A stretch of 64,000 nt of DNA from Bryopsis sp. KO-2023. Taxonomy: Eukaryota; Chlorophyta; Ulvophyceae; Bryopsidales; Bryopsidaceae. The notes below the pieces were generated by a model. The model had not been told where the DNA came from and did not search any database. It saw nothing but the letters and a program-made list of their open reading frames with translations. This document shows positions 1 to 7,801 of the stretch, in pieces. Numbering within the stretch: the first letter of the stretch is position 1; every line of letters starts with the position of its first letter. The stretch spans positions 1,240,001 to 1,304,000 of the forward strand of contig BSYQ01000012.1 in assembly GCA_030272585.1 (NCBI GenBank), given 5' to 3'. Both the position numbers and the translations under genes were made by a program.

Positions 1-1000
1 CAGGCAATTTCTATGCCCAATTTCCAGCTGAACTCTGGGACCAGGTGGCATCCTGTCTCCACTACTCCCCCACAACTGGAGATCCATTCGAAAGTGTCAC
101 CCTACGTCTGGATAAATTGGGCGAGTGGACTACTCAGCCGATGCTTGTCAAACCATCAGAGGGCTGCATCCCTTTTGTTCTCAAAGGGATCCAAGAGGAG
201 ATCAATGAGGAGGATTTTATCTTCCAGTTGGCGTCAAGTAATGCCACTTCGGTGGGATTGACGCCTGAGGTTTTTCGAACTAAAGTGAACACTGTGGAGG
301 CGCTGAACAGGAAAGTCATATTGGATAATGGGAAGCCAGCGTGGGTGAAATCGTCGGCCTACCGATTTTTTGTGACCCCGGATATCGCTGCTCACTGGAC
401 GACGACGACGACCCTCAGATTCCTCTATGAGCAACACACCCTGGTGAAGTTCGAGCGCCAGAGGAGGATCTGTTGGAATTGCCTTCAGATCGGCACCCAC
501 ACTGCCGCCCAATGCAGAAATCAGTCGGTCTGCCGCTACTGTGGTGGACCCCACAATTCACAAGCGTGTGGAGCATTTCCGCAGGCTGGAACTCAAACTC
601 AACCCCAAACGTTCTAGTCACCAACTGGAGAGAAGAGAACCCCGGATATCGATCTCACTGCTCCCCCCAAAGCTGTTCCCCAAGGGAGATTCACAAGACA
701 AGCGGCCAGGCTTGCCGAACAAGAAATCCTGGCAAACCAACAAACGGTGACCCAGAACCCCTCTGCAGATGTTATGGACATGATCGATCACACTCCAGAA
801 ATGAGCGCTCCTCCTGTGGATAGGGGGGGCGATATTGCATGAATCCCTCTGAACCAGGGCCTAGTGAGGGCTGTGGGACACCCTGCACTAGAGCTCGTGA
901 TTTTAACAATGGTTTGGATTTTGATTCGATCTCACAGAACGCCAAGGAATTGTCATGCATTCACTGGAATGTCAAAGGAAGTCTCTCCTGTCTTGAAAGA
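1..1000 (+). pseudogene. LINE (Tad-like non-LTR retrotransposon) ORF1 relic plus start of endonuclease
   Basis: A decayed non-LTR retrotransposon. The ORF from 45 has two closely spaced CCHC-like knuckles near residues 144-176: the first is CWNC..H....C with one extra residue before the His, the second is CRYCGGPH....C. This pair is typical of ORF1 proteins of Tad/I-type LINEs. A TAG at 615-617 interrupts the frame. The same frame then continues through a Pro/Ala-rich tail to a TGA at 840-842. Near 947-990 another frame reads KELSCIHWNVKG, which resembles the first strand of the APE-type endonuclease domain that opens LINE ORF2. Nothing of the rest of ORF2 (reverse transcriptase) is present. 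The 5' end lies outside the window. The Tad assignment is inference; the knuckles are seen directly. Confidence 0.6.
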
Positions 1001-1002
1001 CT

Positions 1003-1068
1003 TGGATGGTGGGACAGAACTGGATGTTGGGACAGACTTGGATGGTGGGACAGAACTGGACGATGGGG
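1003..1068. repeat. Short minisatellite, about 18-bp unit
   Basis: Three to four imperfect tandem copies of a unit like GGATGGTGGGACAGAAC follow the endonuclease fragment. In the + frame they read as a degenerate W-W-D-R-T repeat. They lie where the LINE ORF2 similarity stops. Confidence 0.6.
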
Positions 1069-1416
1069 TTTTCACTGGGCTGACTACCGGTAGGCTGGGA
1101 ACCCTTCAAGATTGCTACTAGTAAACGTTGGGGGAATTTTCGACTTGAGTGAATTTTTCTGAATCTGCCTATTGAGGCCAATCCTGGGACCGTTTTTCGA
1201 TTTTGAACTCCTGAACTGCCCTCCTGTGGGTATGTTCCCTGTACCTTGTCCTCTGTTTTTCGCTGTTGAACGAATGACTAACTGACACTGTTTGGGCATT
1301 GGATTATGTTGGACGGCCCTTTACGATTGCGAACTGCTAGTGCGATCGATTCTTTGCTGATGAAACCCTCAGGGATGATGTTTCAAAAAATCCCTTATGT
1401 AAGCAACAATTACAAA

Positions 1417-1453
<37 letters not shown>

Positions 1454-1529
1454 CGAAGCGTCGCGGGCAGATTTGGGTCTGTATGAACATTTCTGTAAAA
1501 CAAACACCAATTGGACCCAATTGGACACA
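1069..1529. other. Unassigned AT-rich spacer with CA microsatellite
   Basis: No gene was recognised. A (CA)n tract lies near 1420-1452, and a second CA/CAAA tract at 1524-1550 merges into the LTR of element A. The outer (U5) part of A's 3' LTR should lie here, but no similarity to the 5' LTR end is visible, so it was deleted or replaced. Confidence 0.4.
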
Positions 1530-1757
1530 CACACACACAAACACACACACAAGCGGGAACACACCAATCCCACGAATCCCCGGTTACAAGTAAACTAGAA
1601 TGTCAAATGGTCGAGTGGGTCTCTTTTATACCCCCAAGTGTAGTACACTGACGCATGCCCCAAACTCTGGGTCTAATTTGTCTAACATGTGAATCCCACA
1701 TGCGTCAGCTACCCTCGTCCCCTACCCAGACTACCTCGTAGCGCTAAAATACTAACA
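1530..1757 (-). repeat. Element A, 3' LTR (partial)
   Basis: Reading the minus strand from 1757, this follows the A/G/H LTR family: TGTTAGT, a TTTTAGCGC box, a GACGCATG box, a CACTTGGG(GG)TAT promoter-like segment, and the CA/GT-rich tract. It can be matched to the A 5' LTR at 30634-31057 only for its first half or slightly more. The expected ACTATCA end is not found. Many substitutions relative to the 5' LTR show that A is old. Confidence 0.7.
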
Positions 1758-1788
1758 TACGCCCCCCCCGCAAAAAGTGGGCGCCCAC
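1758..1788 (-). promoter_or_regulatory. Element A polypurine tract and upstream palindrome
   Basis: On the minus strand a G8 run (plus-strand C-run at 1762-1769) lies directly before the LTR start at 1757. This is the expected plus-strand priming site. The palindrome GTGGGCGCCCAC (1777-1788) precedes it by a few bases, exactly as in G and H. Confidence 0.7.
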
Positions 1789-2215
1789 GCACACCAAAAG
1801 AAACAAACAGAAAAAGAAAAACAAAACAAAAGAAAACACCCTAGAAAACATCACAAAATCCCGTATCCCACTGTCTCTGCCTTGGACTCTTGTGCTCTGA
1901 CGTCTCTGACGTCTCTGACGGCGGCTGCTGCTACACGCTCTCTTGGACTCGCGGGGGGGGGGGGGCGTATGGGCTCGAAGGTCCTGCGCGTGAGCTTCAG
2001 CATGTGGGCCGGCATGGCGAAGGGTGAGATGGTGGGGATGGGCTTGTTTTCCACTTCGGCGACTTTCTGAACAGCCGCGATGATCCTCCCGAGCATGTTA
2101 TAGGCCAACTAGTGAGTATCACATACAAGGTGATACTGTAACGAATTTGCCCCTGCAGATCGCTTTTTCCACTCAAGTCCACTGAAGACTGCAACCAGAC
2201 ATGGGCTGAGACCCC

Positions 2216-2572
2216 TGTGCACAGGACAGGACGGAACAGACTGTCTGTTCTGTGCACATGGTCAGACCTGTGCTGCACAGGCGCACAGACCTGTACAGCG
2301 AAGTACAGACAGGGTTTGTGCATTGTCTGTGCAGTTCTGTGCACAGTCTGTGCAGATTCTGTGCAGTTCTTGTGCAGACATGTGCAGTTCCTGTGCAGTT
2401 CCTGTGCAGTTCTGTGTTGTGCTGTGCAGTCTGTGCACCTGTGCAGCACAGGTCCGACCTGTGCACAGAACAGACAGTCGGTCCTGTTTTAGCCTGTGGA
2501 ATTTCGCAAAACAGGACAGCACAGCACAGGGTGCACAGAACCCGTACAGAACCCTGTCCTGTTCAGCCCATG
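2216..2572. repeat. TGTGCAG/CTGTGCA-rich degenerate tandem and inverted repeat
   Basis: Many short copies of TGTGCAGTTC, with inverted copies (GCACAGAAC), fill about 350 bp inside solo LTR S. This produces spurious Cys/Gln/His-rich reading frames on both strands. It could form extensive hairpins. No coding signal. Confidence 0.7.
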
Positions 2573-3210
2573 ACTGACTGCGACCCTGCCGGTCTGCCAG
2601 TCTGAAACTGCCGTTCTATTGAACGACCATGGGAGAAACACTTGAACCTAGCAAGGTTCAAGGAGAGATCAGGTTACAAACTAAGGTTACAAGAATGTCC
2701 AAGCCCCCACAACTTATACCGTTTCTGCCAACTGATCCAAATTGATCCTAAGCCATAACATCAGTCTGCATCAGTATTGCAGACCATCAAACTGCCAAGT
2801 CCCTTTCAGTCCCCTTTCATTCATGCAGCTCAGTCCACTTGCACGGTACTGCGCGGTCCTGAGTCTGCCACCCATACTGTGGATCCGATCACGATTTGAT
2901 CGATCGCCGATTAATCGGCCCGACCGATTAAATCGTGATCGGCTTTTTCCGATTAGATCGGTCGCCGATCAAATCCGTCCGGCCGATCATCGATCGAGAT
3001 CGGCCGATCACCGATCAAATCGACTGACCGATCAAATCGGTCGACTTTGATCGGCCGATCACGATCACACCGATCAGAGTCGGCCGATCAAGTGCCGACA
3101 GGTTGCGGCGCTTGATCGAGATCGTGATCGGGATCGGTGTCGCCGATCATGATCGGCTCGCGCCCGATCATGATCGGAAATGCCAACAAATCACCACCCG
3201 CAGGTGTTTC

Positions 3211-3286
3211 TGGGGTAGAGGGATTCGAACCGGGTACCTAACGGACTGGAAGCAGATACACTAACGCTTGGACCACTCGGAGCCAC
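3211..3286 (-). repeat. tRNA-derived module, copy 1
   Basis: On the minus strand GTGGCTCCGAGTGG resembles an A box and D-arm (complement of 3273-3286), and GGTTCGAATCC is a perfect B box (complement of 3221-3231), with CTGCTTCCAGTC where an anticodon arm would be. The 5' and 3' acceptor strands do not pair, so this is a tRNA-derived (SINE-like) sequence, not a working tRNA gene. Confidence 0.65.
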
Positions 3287-3292
3287 GATCAC

Positions 3293-3366
3293 TAGGTCAT
3301 CCGTGTCATTATATACCTCAGTTTGTCGGACTGACAGATCACGTATATAATGACACGGATGACCTA
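3293..3366. repeat. Central hairpin of MITE2
   Basis: Perfect 24-bp arms (3293-3316 and 3343-3366, starting TAGGTCATCCGTG) enclose a 26-nt loop. The arms contain ATTATATAC. The loop is the exact reverse complement of the loop in MITE1. Confidence 0.85.
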
Positions 3367-3371
3367 GTGAC

Positions 3372-3752
3372 CAGTGTATTTTTTTTCGATTTCACTGGCC
3401 CCAAAGTGGCCCTGAATTTGGCCATTTCATCTAGTTGTGGCCCTTTTGTGGCCCAATTTGTCCGAAAAAAAAAGAATGTGGCCCCAACTTAATAAACAGA
3501 AATTACAAGGCTTGGTGTTTATATAGCATTTACTTAATGTTGTTGGTTTTGATTTTTGTGGAAACTCGATTGATTTCTTGGATGTGGCCCAGGCCTTACA
3601 AACTTTGGGTAAATGTGGCCCTTTTGTGGCCCCAAAATCATCTTTTAATAAAACGTTTCGGCCCTTTTGTGGCCCCAAAATTTGGCATTCTGATTTTTTT
3701 GGGGGCCAAAATGGGCCAAAAGGGCCACAATGGGCCACAAAAATATACACTG
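3372..3752. mobile_element. MITE3: hAT-type MITE nested in MITE2
   Basis: A 381-bp element with termini CAGTGTATTTTT and AAAATATACACTG, flanked by a perfect 8-bp TSD CTAGTGAC (3364-3371 and 3753-3760). It separates the MITE2 hairpin from the second tRNA-like copy. Its interior repeats a GGCCCTTTTGTGGCCCC-like motif. CAGTG ends and an 8-bp TSD fit hAT. No ORF. Confidence 0.88.
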
Positions 3753-3761
3753 CTAGTGACC

Positions 3762-3838
3762 GTGGCTCCGAGTGGTCCAAGCGTTAGTACGTCTGCTTCT
3801 AGTCCGTTAGGTACCCGGTTCGAATCCCTTTACCCCAG
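3762..3838 (+). repeat. tRNA-derived module, copy 2
   Basis: GTGGCTCCGAGTGG box followed by GCTTCTAGTCC and a perfect B box GGTTCGAATCC (3817-3827). Same sequence as copy 1 in opposite orientation. Not a functional tRNA gene because the acceptor stem is lacking. Confidence 0.65.
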
Positions 3839-5168
3839 AAACACCTGCGGGTGGTGACTTGTAAACATTTTCGCTAGACCGATCAATTGATCGATCAAAT
3901 TATCAATACCGATCATGATCGGACCTGCATCCGATCACGATCACACCGATCAAGTGCCGACAGGTCGCGGCGCTTGATCGTGATCGGAGCAGCCGATCTG
4001 ATCGGTGATCGGTCGACCGATCCCGATCACGATCAACATTTGATCGGCCGATCACGAAAACGATCACCGATCAGCCAAAAAAAAAACAAAAAAAACCGAT
4101 CATTACTAATATCGGTTCTGGGACGTGGTTATCAGGTCGGATCACTAGTCCGACCTAATATTACCTTGGTTCTAGCAGATCGATCAGATCCATAGTATGC
4201 TGCCACCTAAGACCTTCTAGAACTTTGTGCCTGACAGCTCTGCAACCCTCGTTCTGCAGCGCTGCCAGCACCTGCCTGTCGTCAGCAAACCTGTCAACCT
4301 GACTACTTTGCCACTTCGTCAGTCAGCCAATCTGCTGACTACCAATCTATCAGTCTGCAGGTCTAAAGAACCTGAGCCATTTCTCCTTCTGCCGAATCAT
4401 AGCAGTCAACCTGCAGCCTAATCCGTCAGCCCAATCACTGCCAGTCTGCAAGCCTGCAGGTCTGCCTGAATCGCCTTTGATTCTGCCGAATCATTACAGA
4501 TACCCACAAGGAAGGACCGAGTACTTCTTCTGCGTCAGCCGCTGAGCACTTGCTTGCATTGGGCTTCTTCCGCACCAAACACACGATGGCAACTCGTGGA
4601 AGTGGCGGTTACCGCGATATGCTCGCAAAGCTCGTGTCTCCGGGTCTGTATATTGCACCCGTGGCGGTCTTCTACCCCTGGTTGACGCGGTTAAGGGCCT
4701 GCAAGCCTCCTCAATATCCGCCTGCGACAAAGTCACTGTCAGCCATACTATGGATCTGATCGATCTTCCAAAACTAAGGTAATATTAGGTCACAGCAGTA
4801 ATCCGACATCATAACTGCGTCCTAGAACCGATTTTAGCAATGATCGGTTTTTTTTTTTTTTTTTTTCATTTTTGGCTGATCGGTGATCGTGATCGTGATC
4901 GGCCGATCAAATGTTGATCGTGCTCTTGATCGTCCGATCACATGTTGATCGTGATCGTGATCGGTTCGCCGATCACCGATCTGATCGGTTGTTCCGATCA
5001 CGATCCCGATCACGATCAAGCGCCGCGACCTGTCGGCACTTCATCGGCTGACCTTGATCGGCCGATCGTGATCGGACCTGCATCCGATCATGATCGGTAT
5101 TGATCATTTGATCGATGAATTGATCGGTCTCGCGAAAATGCCGACAAGTCACCACCCGCAGGTGTTTC

Positions 5169-5244
5169 TGAGGTAGAAGGATTCGAACCGGGTACCTAAC
5201 GGATTAGAAGCATACTCACTAACGCTTGGACCACTCGGAGCCAC
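5169..5244 (-). repeat. tRNA-derived module, copy 3
   Basis: Minus strand: GTGGCTCCGAGTGG (complement of 5231-5244), then GCTTCTAATCC, which resembles a UCU-anticodon arm, and the B box GGTTCGAATCC (complement of 5179-5189). The acceptor arm is not paired. Confidence 0.65.
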
Positions 5245-5250
5245 GGTTTG

Positions 5251-5324
5251 TAGGTCATCCGTGTCATTATATACGTGATCTGTCAGTCCGACAAACTGAG
5301 GTATATAATGACACGGATGACCTA
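5251..5324. repeat. Central hairpin of MITE1
   Basis: 24-nt perfect arms (5251-5274 and 5301-5324) around a 26-nt loop. The loop orientation is opposite to that in MITE2. Confidence 0.85.
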
Positions 5325-5330
5325 GTGACC

Positions 5331-5406
5331 GTGGCTCCGAGTGGTCCAAGCGTTAATGCGTTTGTCTCTAATCTGTTAGGTCCCAGGTTCGAATCCCTGC
5401 ACCCCA
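5331..5406 (+). repeat. tRNA-derived module, copy 4
   Basis: GTGGCTCCGAGTGG, then TGTCTCTAATC, then the perfect B box GGTTCGAATCC (5386-5396). The most diverged of the four copies. Confidence 0.6.
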
Positions 5407-6454
5407 GAAACACCTGCGGGTGGTGATTTCTCGGCATTTGTGATGGACCGACCAATTGACCGATCATGATCCGATCTAATCGGCATCTCCGATCACGATC
5501 ACGATCAAGCGCCTCGCCCTGTCGGCGCTTGATCGGCCGATGTTGGACGGTGTGATCGTGATCGGCCGATCAAAGTTGGCCGATTAAATCGGTCAGCCGA
5601 TCAGATTGGTGATCGGCCGATCTCCATCGATGATCGGCCAAACCGATTTGATCGGCGATCGATCTGATCGGAAAAACCCGATCACGATTTAATCGGTCGG
5701 ACCGATCAATCCACGACCGATTAGATCGTGATCGGATCCATAGTATGCTGTCAGCGGCTCCCGTGCAGCATCCACTTCATCCTCAGCAGGCTGCAGCAGC
5801 CTCCGCAACCTCTGTTGTTGACGAAATGCTCTGAGGGCTGCTTCTGTGGGGCCTTGCTGCAATGGTGGATGGAGAGGTCTCGGTACCTCTGTCAGCTGCT
5901 GGCTTGGCCCTTCATCCCCTCTTCGGATTTCTCCTTCCTCCAGTTCCAGCTCAGTGTTTTGGATTTGATTGGGTGAAGTTGGACTACCGAAATCTGGCAT
6001 CGGGTCTTCGTAGTGTAAGTCCAAAAGCTCTTCATCCCCAATCTCCAACAAATCCTCGTCTTCGCCCGTAGGCGGCTGTGCCTCAGCATCAGCTCCCTGA
6101 CCAGGTGTATTCACTGGCTTTGGTGCTGGTTGGTTGCTCGGGGTCCTTAGCGCTGCAGCCTTGAACTTTAACAACAGTTTGCCTCACACACTTTCAGGAG
6201 TCTCAGGTCCTCCACCTTACTGGACTCCACCTGGATTCTCCTCATCATTGTCGTCGTCCTCTCGCCTCCTCTTACCGTGGGGATCGTCCTCCCTACACGA
6301 CGAACTTGGACGTTTGTTTTTCCCTTTTCCCTTGTGTAACGATGCAGAACAGATAGTCGTTTCACCTTGCCCTTTTCCGAGCCTCCCGCATCATCGTCCT
6401 TAGACGGTTCGAGATCCAGTGTTGCGTGAGAAGTAATCACTTGGACTTGGTTAT

Positions 6455-6752
6455 TGCAACGGCTGCGACTCTGCAAGTCTGCCAGCCAAGCTGAAGGTGA
6501 AACAAAAGGAAACCAAGGTGCAAAGCACTCCAAAACAAGGTTAAAAGCTAGGTTAAACCAAGTGTCCAAATACCCTAGAGGCGCTGCCCAAATACCCTGC
6601 TGCAGCACCTCTGACAAGACCTGATCCCCTGATCAGACAACTACTGAGCTGACACAGTGAACCCTTCACTGTATCAGGTCAGATCACAGAATGTTCTGAG
6701 CTGCCAGTTCAGCAGGGACACCAGCAGGCTCTGAATCAGGCGATTCACTACA
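6455..6752. mobile_element. Solo LTR T (298 bp)
   Basis: Ends TGCAACGG and TTCACTACA (TG..CA), flanked by a perfect 5-bp TSD GTTAT (6450-6454 and 6753-6757). It interrupts A ORF3 after the codons for EELD, whose continuation resumes on the other side. No ORF of note. Its minus-strand start (TGTAGTGAATCG) resembles that of solo LTR S, so the two may be related. Confidence 0.75.
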
Positions 6753-7391
6753 GTTATCCAGCTCTTCTCTAACTCGTGCAGCAGGTGCTGCAGGGTTCAA
6801 ACGCAACATCCTGTATGTGGTCTCGCTCTGGACGTTAAGTTTTTCTGAGCCATCACGAAGTGACTCTCCCTGCATGTCGATTTGCATCTCCTGGTCTGCC
6901 AGTTGCTTTTTCAGCTCCTCAGTTGCCTTCCACATTGTCTGAGTTACTGCGGCAACCACGGAGTTATGCATTTCCTCCTCGAAGTCCGTCAGCATGCTGG
7001 GCATCTGACTTAACGCCTGTTTGCGCAGGTCGTTCTCGCGGAAGTTAGCCAAGAGGTGTGATTGAAACCTCTGCTTTTTCAACTTCATCGCCTCCAACTT
7101 CTCATGCGCGATGCGGTGCTTTTCTTTTTCCTTTTCTAACTCCTCCTCCAAGGCCTTAGCCTTGTTCTCCGCTGTTTCCCTCGATGCCTCCGCTTCCGAC
7201 TTGGCTTTTTCCGCTGCCGCCCTCTTAGCCTCTTTTGCTGCCATCCGGTCACTCAACTCTGAGAGTTGCCGGGTCAACTCCTCGTTGTTCTGCAGCACTT
7301 CTCCTGCAGTAGCTGTAAAATGGTCGAGCTGTGCTTCCAGTCGCGCAACTTTTGCGGCAGGCGACTCGTTAGGTGTAGAGGCAGCAGCCAT

Positions 7392-7801
7392 TGCTTACGT
7401 GCGTCGTCAAAAGGGAAACTGGGTTTGAACAGGAGCACACTCCTTCAGAAAACACTAGGGCGAGAATGGAATGGGCTGCGCTTATATGGCTGGGTGGTCC
7501 GTACACTTCCTCGTTCAGCCGTCGCAGTGAGACGCTTTCAGAACGTCTCGTAAAGTCCACCTCTTTCCCGTCACTTGATAGGGGTTTTCTCGGAATAGCC
7601 TCTATCAATAGTGACATCTGTGCCCGGTTTTTATCTAAGGTAATACTAAAGCTACTTACTGCGCTAGCCAAATAACTGAGGCGCCTAACGCAATAAAGAT
7701 AAAGAGTTGGTTTGGAAGTTGACAGAGTTTTTCCAACGTATCCTTTTTCGCGCCCCCTTGCAATAAGGAGTTCCACCTTAGCCATCAAACACTCTGTTTT
7801 C
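7392..7801 (-). other. Element A pol-ORF3 spacer with TATA-like box
   Basis: Noncoding 410 bp between pol and ORF3 of A, homologous to 43336-43783 in G. The minus strand contains CCATATAAGCGCAGCCC near 7475-7491, conserved with G. It is a plausible internal promoter for ORF3. Confidence 0.5.

Larger units (their letters stand above)
2873..4199. mobile_element. MITE2: hAT-type non-autonomous element carrying tRNA-like modules
   Basis: Terminal inverted repeats CATACTGTGGATCCGATC (left) and the complement of CATACTATGGATCTGATC (right) are flanked by a perfect 8-bp TSD CTGCCACC (2865-2872 and 4200-4207), the hallmark length of hAT insertions. Inner arms are extremely rich in CGATC/GATCG words. 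The centre holds two oppositely oriented tRNA-like copies around a hairpin, into which MITE3 has jumped. There is no transposase ORF. Net size without MITE3 is about 938 bp. It is inserted in the opposite orientation to MITE1, as shown by the inverted hairpin loop. Confidence 0.85.
2137..4498. mobile_element. Solo LTR S (about 1.03 kb net), split by MITE2
   Basis: Starts TGTAACG and ends CATTACA, flanked by a perfect 5-bp TSD GATAC (2132-2136 and 4499-4503). It interrupts the codons for the Cys/His module of A ORF3 exactly, as comparison with G shows. TG..CA ends plus a 5-bp duplication and no coding capacity point to a solo LTR. Net length is 1027 bp after removing MITE2 and its duplicated target. 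The left half holds a tandem TGTGCAG-rich tract; the right half is CTGCAG/GTCTGC-rich. Confidence 0.75.
4744..5747. mobile_element. MITE1: hAT-type non-autonomous element with tRNA-like pair
   Basis: 1004 bp with ends CATACTATGGATCTGATCG and the complement of CATACTATGGATCCGATC, flanked by a perfect 8-bp TSD CTGTCAGC (4736-4743 and 5748-5755). Structure: GATC-rich arm, tRNA-like (-), 24-bp-arm hairpin, tRNA-like (+), GATC-rich arm. It interrupts element A ORF3. Same family as MITE2 but in reverse orientation and without MITE3. No transposase. Confidence 0.88.
1851..7391 (-). pseudogene. Element A ORF3 (coiled coil, RING-like), broken into pieces
   Basis: Relic of the third ORF, homologous to the intact 604-aa ORF3 of G. 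The segment 7391-6753 gives the start (MAAASTP) and the Ala/Lys/Glu-rich coiled coil. Solo LTR T then interrupts. The segment 6454-5756 gives the acidic Ser/Lys and Pro-rich middle, with frame changes. MITE1 interrupts next. The segment 4743-4499 carries CVWCGRSP, the first Cys pair, up to the third Cys. Solo LTR S interrupts again. The last segment, 2136-1851, carries LVCDTH, and the Trp codon after this His is a TAG. The tail is Ala/Arg rich. It is therefore not functional. A TATA-like TATATAAGC-type box lies at about 7480-7489, 90-100 bp upstream of the ATG, in the same place as in G. Confidence 0.8.

Noticed and set aside
2173..2605. Cys/His/Gln-rich ORFs on both strands
   Set aside because: They are translations of the TGTGCAG repeat inside solo LTR S; all frames look equally odd and no family is recognisable.
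2742..5160. Arg/Asp/Ile-rich ORFs in GATC-rich sequence
   Set aside because: Products of the CGATC repeats of MITE1 and MITE2, not proteins.
3211..5406. Functional tRNA genes
   Set aside because: A- and B-box-like sequences are present, but the acceptor strands do not pair and all copies sit in MITE cores; better called tRNA-derived.
2873..5747. GATC-rich MITEs as targets of the Dam-like domain of element C
   Set aside because: Tempting because Dam enzymes methylate GATC, but the domain lacks a classical DPPY motif, sits in an unrelated retroelement, and nothing in the sequence links the two.
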